Shown here: positions 17,376 to 22,829 of the stretch, in pieces | Position numbering within the stretch: position 1 is the stretch's first letter | Layout of the letters: the number at the start of each line of letters is the position of its first letter | DNA from: Brevundimonas sp. | GTDB taxonomy: Bacteria; Pseudomonadota; Alphaproteobacteria; Caulobacterales; Caulobacteraceae | Direction: 5' to 3' | DNA: 22,829 nucleotides | Assembly (NCBI RefSeq): GCF_031082345.1 | Contig: NZ_JAVHLH010000011.1 | Span: 1-22,829 of the forward strand | Made by a program: the position numbers and the translations under genes | Notes under the pieces: model-generated | The model's input: only the letters and a program-made list of their open reading frames with translations | Told to the model about the DNA's origin: nothing | The model's database searches: none

Positions 17376-18584
17376 ATGCTCCGCCTGACCTGCACCACCG
17401 CCCTTGTGGCCGTCTTGGCCCTGTCCGCCGGTCAGGCGCCGGCCCAGAGTCAGCGGACCACCGGCCCGGTCGCCACCTACTGGGTCACCGCCCGGACCAC
17501 CTCTGGCCTGCCCACCGGCGGCGCCGGGTTCGATCCAATGGCCATGATGTCCGGCGGCGGCGTGCAGAAATCGCTCTCCCTGCAACTCCAGGCCGATCGC
17601 ACGGCGCCCTCGCCCGACGCCGAACATGAACCGCCGGCCGGCCTGAACACCGGCATCCTGCCGCTGGTCACGCCTGCGGGCCAATCGACTCTGCCGGATT
17701 CCGAGCCCATGCCGCCCTCCCGGGGAGACGGCAGGCGTATGCGGATGTTGATCTATCACGGCTGCGGCGAGCCGACAGGTCCGGGCCAGCCTCTGGTGAT
17801 CGAGATTTCGACCGACAATCCCGCCCAGGGGGCCAGTCAGATGACGGCGCTGATGGAGGCGGTGCGGGTGTCGCCCGAGACGCCCCCTTCGCCCGGGGCG
17901 GGCCGCACCTATGGCGAATGGCCGAACAACCGCTCGAGCCGACAGGTACCGGCGAACGGCTCGCTGGTCGGCGATCATCTGGTGCGCGGCAACTACACGC
18001 CTGACATCCGCTTCAGCCTCGGCGCCGACCAGGACTTCATGGAGCCGGTCCTGCTGACCGGCGTGGCGGACGGTGGATCGCTGGGCTGGAACGCCGTCGG
18101 CGGCGCCCGCGGCTATTTCGCCATGACCATGGGAGCCAACGAGGCCGAAGAGATGGTCGTCTGGACCTCCAGCGACATCCCCGTCTCCTTCGGCCAGGTT
18201 CCGGACATTCTCTCGCCGTCCGACCTGGAGCGCCTGATCCGTCAGGGGGTGGTCCTGCCGGCCTCGACCACCCGCTGCCCGATCCCGAACGCCGTGCAAA
18301 TGGCGGCGCCCCAGTCGATGCTGCGCGTGATCGCGTTCGGCGGCGAGGCCAATTTCAGCAATCCGCCCCGGCCGGCCAACGCGCGCGAGACCTGGAACAT
18401 CGAGCATGTGGTCAAGGTCCGCTACACCTCCAGCGCCTCGACCATTCTGGGCATGGACATGAGCGACTTCGGCGGCGACGACGAGCGGGATCAGGGTCGC
18501 GAAGCGCCTGATTCCCGCCGACCTGCCGCGACCCCGGCCGACGCTCTCCGGGGCGTTCTCGGCGGACTCGTCCGCCGGCGCTAG
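17376..18584 (+). CDS. Secreted protein of unknown function
   Basis: I do not recognise the family of this 402-residue protein. It has a signal peptide with cleavage after about residue 23 (QAPAQS). A beta-rich body follows, with no catalytic motif I can name. Features that stand out are YWVTARTTSGLP just after the signal, a Gly/Met-rich stretch GGAGFDPMAMMSGGG, MRMLIYHGCGEP in the middle (one of only two Cys in the mature part, the other in TTRCPIPNA), and a basic, Pro/Ala-rich tail ending in three Arg. The ATG at 17376 follows a Shine-Dalgarno-like GGACCACC. It converges on the polyprenyl synthase gene, sharing a CTAG for both stops. Periplasmic or surface location is likely. Confidence 0.78.
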   Translation: MLRLTCTTALVAVLALSAGQAPAQSQRTTGPVATYWVTARTTSGLPTGGAGFDPMAMMSGGGVQKSLSLQLQADRTAPSPDAEHEPPAGLNTGILPLVTPAGQSTLPDSEPMPPSRGDGRRMRMLIYHGCGEPTGPGQPLVIEISTDNPAQGASQMTALMEAVRVSPETPPSPGAGRTYGEWPNNRSSRQVPANGSLVGDHLVRGNYTPDIRFSLGADQDFMEPVLLTGVADGGSLGWNAVGGARGYFAMTMGANEAEEMVVWTSSDIPVSFGQVPDILSPSDLERLIRQGVVLPASTTRCPIPNAVQMAAPQSMLRVIAFGGEANFSNPPRPANARETWNIEHVVKVRYTSSASTILGMDMSDFGGDDERDQGREAPDSRRPAATPADALRGVLGGLVRRR

Positions 18585-19609
18585 GCCGCCCGGCTGACCG
18601 CGAAGTCGGCCAGCTGCTCCAGCGCATCCCGCCATTCGCCGGCCGGCAGCGGCTTCAACGCCTCCTGGGCGGCGGCGGCGTAGTCCCAGGCGGTGTCGAG
18701 GGTGGCGCCGATGGCGCCGGCGCCGACGATCAGCTCGCGGGCGCGGCGGAAGTCGTCGTCGGTGCGCTGACCCTGGTTGATGGTGCGCTCCCAGAAGGCG
18801 TCCTCGCGGCCGCGCGTGCGGGCCACGGCGAGCAGCAGGGGCAGGGTCACCTTGCCCTCGTGGAAATCGTCGCCGGCGTTCTTGCCGAGGGTCGCGGCGG
18901 CGCCGCCGTAGTCCAGGGCGTCGTCGGCCAACTGGAAGGCGATGCCGAGGTTGAGGCCGTAGGCGCGCAGGGCCTGAACCGCCTTTTCGTCGGCCCCGGC
19001 CCCGACCGCGCCGGCTTCGGCGGCGGCGGCGAACAGTTCGGCGGTCTTGGCCGAGATGATGCGCAGATAGGTGTCCTGGTCGAGGTTCAGGTCGTGGGCG
19101 CGGGTCAGTTGCAGCACCTCGCCCTCGGCGATCACGCTGGAGGCGGTGGCGAGGATGCCGAGGGCGCGCATCTGGCCGGTCTCGACCATCAGTTCAAAGG
19201 CCCGGGCGAACAGGAAGTCGCCGACCAGCACGCTGGACGGCGCGCCCCAGATCAGGTGGGCGGCGGTCTTGCCGCGGCGCAGATTGGAGCCGTCCACGAC
19301 GTCATCGTGCAGCAGGGTGGCGGTGTGGATGAACTCGACCGCCGCGGCCAGCTTGCGCGAGGCGTCGATATCATCGGCCGCGCCGGACGCGCGCGCGGCG
19401 GCCACGGTCAGCAGCGGCCGCAGCCTCTTGCCGCCCGCGGAGACGAGGTGTTCGGCCAGCAGCGGAATCACCGGCACCTGCGACTGCATGCGTTCGACGA
19501 TCAGGGCGTCCACGGCCGCCATGTCGCGCTTCGCCAGCCGAACCAGCGGTTCGACGTCTCCCTTGGGGCGGGACTCAGAGACGGTGACAGCGTCCAAGGG
19601 AGAACTCAT
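18581..19609 (-). CDS. ispB: Polyprenyl (octa/decaprenyl) diphosphate synthase
   Basis: This enzyme extends farnesyl diphosphate with isopentenyl diphosphate to make the long side chain of ubiquinone. The 342-residue product has the trans-prenyltransferase hallmarks: GGKRLRPLL near residues 57-65, the first aspartate-rich motif DDVVD at 102-106 (HDDVVDGSNLRRGK), and the second DDALD at 229-233. The length suits long-chain synthases such as octaprenyl or decaprenyl; chain length cannot be read from the sequence. I chose ATG 19609 because an upstream in-frame start (19735) would add an unrelated leader reaching into the divergent methyltransferase gene. The stop overlaps that of the secreted-protein gene by 4 bp. 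Confidence 0.92.
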   Translation of the reverse strand: MSSPLDAVTVSESRPKGDVEPLVRLAKRDMAAVDALIVERMQSQVPVIPLLAEHLVSAGGKRLRPLLTVAAARASGAADDIDASRKLAAAVEFIHTATLLHDDVVDGSNLRRGKTAAHLIWGAPSSVLVGDFLFARAFELMVETGQMRALGILATASSVIAEGEVLQLTRAHDLNLDQDTYLRIISAKTAELFAAAAEAGAVGAGADEKAVQALRAYGLNLGIAFQLADDALDYGGAAATLGKNAGDDFHEGKVTLPLLLAVARTRGREDAFWERTINQGQRTDDDFRRARELIVGAGAIGATLDTAWDYAAAAQEALKPLPAGEWRDALEQLADFAVSRAA

Positions 19610-19710
19610 GGCACGGCGCGCGGGGAGGATCACGCCTGAAAATCCAACCGCCGCTTGCAGGGCGGCGACGCCGCGCACAATGGTGATCGGGCCATGAAGG
19701 GTCAAGCCGC

Positions 19711-20469
19711 GTGACCGTCGCATCGTTCCCGCCACAGGGCGGAGATATCGTCGAAAACGCCCTGCTGGGCGGGCGCGTCCGGCTGCGCCAGCCGGCGAAG
19801 GGCTATCGCGCCGGCATGGACGCGGCCCTGCTCGCGGCGGCGGCCGGGGCGGAGTCCGGCGAACGGGTGATCGAGGCGGGCTGCGGGGCCGGCGCGGTGC
19901 TGATGCAGATGGCGGCCCGGGCGCCGGGCGTTTCCCTGACCGGCGTGGAGCGTGATCCCGCCATGGCGGCGCTGGCGCGGGAGAATGCGGCGCTGAACGG
20001 CGCCGGGGCCACGATCCTGGACGGCGACGTGGCGGCGGGGTTCCGCGCCCTGGGGCTGGCGCCGTTCGACCGGGCGGTCAGCAATCCGCCCTTCTTCGAC
20101 GATCCGGGCGCGCTGCGGGCGCCCGCCCCCGGCAAGCACGGGGCGTGGATGGCCGACGACGGACTGGCGGCGTGGGCGCGCTTCCTGCTCAAGGCGGTGC
20201 GCGAGGGCGGCCGGATCGTGGTCATCCACCGCGCCGACCGGCTCCCCGACCTGCTGGCCCTGCTGGGCGAGACGGCCGGATCGCTTTCGGTGCGCCCGGT
20301 GCATCCGTTCGCCGATGAGCCGGCCAAGCGGGTGCTGGTGCAGGCGATCAAGACCGGCAAGGCGCCGCTGCGGCTGCTGCCGCCGCTGGTGCTGCACGAC
20401 CGCTCAGGCGGCAAGCATACGGCCGAGGCGGAAGCGATCCTGCGCGGCGAGGCGGGCCTGTCTTTCTGA
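19711..20469 (+). CDS. TrmN6-like N6-adenine methyltransferase
   Basis: The 252-residue product is a class I SAM-dependent methyltransferase of the YfiC/TrmN6 type, which methylates A37 in tRNA1(Val). It has the family N-terminus (LLGGRVRLRQPAKGYRAGMDAALLAAA) and the SAM motif VIEAGCGAGAV near residues 54-64. An acidic residue, Glu, follows in GVERDP. The catalytic motif NPPF starts at Asn125. The start is GTG 19711, only 102 bp from the divergent ispB start, so the two promoters must share this gap. In Caulobacterales this pair is often adjacent. The substrate is inferred from the family. Confidence 0.88.
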   Translation: MTVASFPPQGGDIVENALLGGRVRLRQPAKGYRAGMDAALLAAAAGAESGERVIEAGCGAGAVLMQMAARAPGVSLTGVERDPAMAALARENAALNGAGATILDGDVAAGFRALGLAPFDRAVSNPPFFDDPGALRAPAPGKHGAWMADDGLAAWARFLLKAVREGGRIVVIHRADRLPDLLALLGETAGSLSVRPVHPFADEPAKRVLVQAIKTGKAPLRLLPPLVLHDRSGGKHTAEAEAILRGEAGLSF

Positions 20470-20497
20470 TCCCCCTCCCCTGCGCTAGACAGCCGCC

Positions 20498-21109
20498 ATG
20501 TCCCTGCGCCCGCTGTTCGTCACCCAGGTCTATGAAGCGTCGCTGACGACGGCGCCCGGCTTTGCGGCCTTCAACGAGTCCCTGGCCGAAGCCTGCCGGA
20601 TGCTGGCGGCCGAAGATCATGCGGGACGGGCCTGGTGCCGCGAGCACGGCTACCGCGGCTACACCTCCTACGGCTCCCTGACCGATCTTCCCCACCGGGC
20701 GCCGGAGTTCGAAGAACTCAAGCGTCGCCTCGACAAGCACGCTCAAGCCTATGCAAAGGCGCTGAATTTCGATCTGGCGCGACGGCCCCGCCTGGACAAT
20801 CTCTGGGTCAACATCCTCAAGCCGGGCGGCGGCCACACCGGCCATATCCATCCGCACGCCTTCCTCAGCGGCACCGTCTATGTCGAGGTGCCGGACGGGG
20901 CCTCGGCGCTGAAACTCGAGGACCCGCGCCTGCCGATGATGATGGCCCGGCCGGCGGTGCACGCCGACGCGCCGGAGGCCGAGCGGCCGTTCGTCTATCT
21001 GGCCCCGCAGGCGGGCACGGTGCTGATGTGGGAAAGCTGGCTGCGGCACGAGGTGCCGACCAACGCCGCGAAGAGTGAACGAATCTCGGTCAGCTTCAAC
21101 TACGCCTGA
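20498..21109 (+). CDS. Putative 2-oxoglutarate/Fe(II) oxygenase (TIGR02466 type)
   Basis: The 203-residue product matches the group of putative 2OG-Fe(II) oxygenases (TIGR02466/PIG-like). The core double-stranded helix is marked by NLWVNILKPGGGHTGHIHPHAFLSG, with His at 113, 116, 118 and 120, and by the distal His184 in WLRHEVP followed by the Arg of RISVSFNY that would hold 2-oxoglutarate. The usual HxD is replaced by HxH, which is normal in this group. The substrate is unknown. It lies 28 bp after the methyltransferase gene on the same strand and may be in its operon. It starts at ATG 20498. Confidence 0.82.
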   Translation: MSLRPLFVTQVYEASLTTAPGFAAFNESLAEACRMLAAEDHAGRAWCREHGYRGYTSYGSLTDLPHRAPEFEELKRRLDKHAQAYAKALNFDLARRPRLDNLWVNILKPGGGHTGHIHPHAFLSGTVYVEVPDGASALKLEDPRLPMMMARPAVHADAPEAERPFVYLAPQAGTVLMWESWLRHEVPTNAAKSERISVSFNYA

Positions 21110-21169
21110 CAATTCGGCGCGAGCCTCGCTGTTAGGCCGACGGCAACCAGAGTCCGCTAGTCTGGCCTC

Positions 21170-21520
21170 ATGTTCATGCCTCGCGCCACCGGACTGATAT
21201 TGCTGTTCTACGGCGTGTTCCACCTCGCCATGGGACTGGGACAGGGCGAATTGCCCTGGCTGATGACGGCCGTCCTGCTCGGAATCGGCAGTGCGGCCCT
21301 GCTGCTGTTTCAGCCGTGGAGCCGGAAGGTGGTCTACGCCACGGCCCTGGCGGCGGCGGCTGTCGGCCTGATCAGCCAGGTGAGTACGGCCTCCCAGGCC
21401 GGCGTCAACGTTCCCCTGGCCATCGTGATCTGGGCCTTGTGGACCTCGCTCTGGCTCGCCGTCGCCTACGTCGGCGCACGCTACCTGCCCGGCGGCGAGG
21501 CGGCGCTGGACACGATCTGA
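21170..21520 (+). CDS. Small integral membrane protein, unknown function
   Basis: This 116-residue protein is almost entirely hydrophobic, with four predicted helices at about residues 5-23, 28-45, 50-68 and 78-104. I do not recognise the family. There is no signal of catalysis; the only notable sequence is the Gly-rich LAMGLGQGELPWL loop after the first helix. It starts at ATG 21170 (or the in-frame ATG at 21176), 60 bp after the preceding gene, and ends 22 bp before the convergent serine hydrolase. It is a plausible real gene, with a clear start and coding-like codon use. Confidence 0.72.
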   Translation: MFMPRATGLILLFYGVFHLAMGLGQGELPWLMTAVLLGIGSAALLLFQPWSRKVVYATALAAAAVGLISQVSTASQAGVNVPLAIVIWALWTSLWLAVAYVGARYLPGGEAALDTI

Positions 21521-21542
21521 ACGACCGGAGTTCCGGCGCCGC

Positions 21543-22829
21543 TCAGCGCCGCTCGAAGGTTTCTCCCAGAAACACGAGGCTGTCCGCCGTCGCGCCCTCG
21601 GCTGCGAACAGGATCACCTGGCCCTGCAGCGGGGCGAGCTCGACCCGGATCGACTCGGGCCGGGTGAACGGTTCGGCCGCCGCCTCCATGACCCCGACCG
21701 AGACGACCAGGGCGCCGTCGCGTTCGGCGACGCGAACCGTGCCCATGACCTGGCTTTCGTAGGTCCCGACATAGGCGGGGAGCGGTCGGGCCAGCATCCA
21801 CGGGCGCGTGGCGCGATCGGCCTGTTGCCCGGCGATCGAGGCGCGGGCCCGGTCGCGGTTAGCGACGAGGCCGGCGAGGGCCGTGTCGTAGGCCGCCTCA
21901 AGGTCCGCACGCCCGGCGTGCCAGTCATAGACATAGTTGGCCACCAGATCGGCCAGGCCGCCGGCGACCGCGTCCTCGTTGATCATGACCACCACGCCCA
22001 GGCGGCGCTCCGGCAAGAAGGAGACATGGGCGCGGGAGCCGGCGAAATTGCCGAAATGGTGGATCAGGACATCGTCGCCGTAGCGGCCGATCTGCCAGCC
22101 CAGGCCGTAGGACTCCCGGACATAGGGTCCGAAGGTCGCGTTGTTCGTCGCTAGCGGACGGTGCGTCGAGGCGACGAGGCCGGCCGGAAAGATGCGGCGC
22201 CCGTCGAGGACGCCGTCATTGATCTGAACCTCGAGCCAGCGCGCCATGTCGTCGGCCGTCGAGACCAGGCCGCCGGCCGACTGCATGGTCGAATCGACCT
22301 TCTGCAGCGGGCTGCGGACCGGTCCGTCCTGGCCATGGCCGAGGTGACCGGCGGCGACCACGCTTCCGGCCCGGGCCTCGGACACCCAACCCGTGGTGTC
22401 GGTCATGCCGATCGGGCGCAGCACCTCGTCCCGGACGAGGACCCGCCAGTCGCGGCCGTCGCGGGCCTCCAGCAGGGTGGTGGCCAGGTTGTAGCCGGCG
22501 TTGGAGTAGCGGAACGTTCCGTGCGGGGTGTCGTCGCGGGCCACGGTCGCGGCGACCAGGCGCTGCATCACCTCCGGCGTGTGCTCTCCGGACATGGCGG
22601 CGCGGAACGACATGGGAGCGTTGTCCAGTCCGGACCGGTGGCTGAGCAGGTCGGCGAGGCTGACGCTCGCGAACAGATCGGCGGGCGAGCCGGGGGCCGT
22701 CGACCAGGCCGCAAGCGGCGCCTCGAGGTCGACCTCGCCGCGCGCGGCCATCGCCGCCACGGCCAGGGCGGTGAACGACTTGGTCGAGGAGGCGATATAG
22801 AAGCGGGTGTCGGCGTCGACCGGCGCGCC
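21543..22829 (-). CDS. Serine hydrolase, beta-lactamase class C / esterase type (5' end outside window)
   Basis: The visible 428 residues form a penicillin-recognising serine hydrolase. The catalytic SxxK motif reads SSTK (Ser codon near 22790), just inside the right edge, so the N-terminal signal and first strand are missing. The second motif, YSN, is in FRYSNAGYNL, and the third is HFG in IHHFGNFAG, where beta-lactamases have KTG; that variation is usual in esterase and peptidase members. After the domain, about 130 residues form a beta-rich C-terminal extension. Such proteins hydrolyse esters, D-amino-acid peptides or lactams; the substrate here cannot be told. It converges on the small membrane protein gene. 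Confidence 0.88.
   Translation of the reverse strand, partial: GAPVDADTRFYIASSTKSFTALAVAAMAARGEVDLEAPLAAWSTAPGSPADLFASVSLADLLSHRSGLDNAPMSFRAAMSGEHTPEVMQRLVAATVARDDTPHGTFRYSNAGYNLATTLLEARDGRDWRVLVRDEVLRPIGMTDTTGWVSEARAGSVVAAGHLGHGQDGPVRSPLQKVDSTMQSAGGLVSTADDMARWLEVQINDGVLDGRRIFPAGLVASTHRPLATNNATFGPYVRESYGLGWQIGRYGDDVLIHHFGNFAGSRAHVSFLPERRLGVVVMINEDAVAGGLADLVANYVYDWHAGRADLEAAYDTALAGLVANRDRARASIAGQQADRATRPWMLARPLPAYVGTYESQVMGTVRVAERDGALVVSVGVMEAAAEPFTRPESIRVELAPLQGQVILFAAEGATADSLVFLGETFERR

Noticed and set aside
20467..20472. TGATCC upstream of the 2OG oxygenase gene
   Set aside because: No TA-type -10 occurs at 18 bp, so it is not counted in the sigma-E regulon.

Overview
The window is high-GC, densely coded bacterial DNA and looks like an alphaproteobacterium of the Caulobacterales, most likely Brevundimonas or a close relative. 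This is inferred from the mreB-mreC-mreD-mrdA order, the protein sequences, the sigma-E/ChrR cluster and the many 4-bp stop/start overlaps. I see no rRNA, tRNA or CRISPR array. No gene-free stretch exceeds 300 bp.

Layout. (1) 1-4698, minus strand: the cell-elongation operon mreB-mreC-mreD-mrdA (PBP2 runs off the left edge). (2) 4933-5655: a TVP38/DedA-like membrane protein. (3) 5735-10459: an ECF sigma factor and ChrR-type anti-sigma system with its likely targets. The minus-strand operon is rpoE-chrR-DUF1295. A divergent plus-strand operon holds a COG2907 flavoprotein and a DUF1365 protein. A separate plus-strand gene encodes a DUF2177 membrane protein. All three units are preceded by matching promoters of the form T(G/C)ATCC-N18-TA, as expected for the singlet-oxygen sigma-E of Rhodobacter and Caulobacter. 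The ChrR here has lost three of the four zinc ligands of its sigma-binding domain but keeps the cupin-domain ligands. (4) 10542-13649: a secreted-protein operon (DUF305, LVIVD-repeat beta-propeller, NTF2-like). (5) 13683-16000: a complete 2318-bp IS1595-family element with about 26-bp terminal inverted repeats and a perfect 8-bp target duplication. It carries the transposase and two passenger genes, a Bro-N/DinD-like protein and a Rap1a/Tai immunity-like protein, in one translationally coupled operon. (6) 16057-22829: an aspartate aminotransferase, a secreted protein of unknown function, a polyprenyl diphosphate synthase (minus), a TrmN6-like methyltransferase, a 2OG-Fe(II) oxygenase-like protein, a small membrane protein, and a serine hydrolase of the beta-lactamase class C type (minus, N-terminus outside the window).

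How they work together. The mre/mrd genes build the elongasome. The sigma-E cluster should form a self-amplifying response to singlet oxygen or peroxides whose products act on membrane lipids. The IS element has separated the aminotransferase gene from its original upstream DNA. The most unusual items are the degenerate zinc site of ChrR, the back-to-back sigma-E promoters, and the cargo-bearing IS1595 element.
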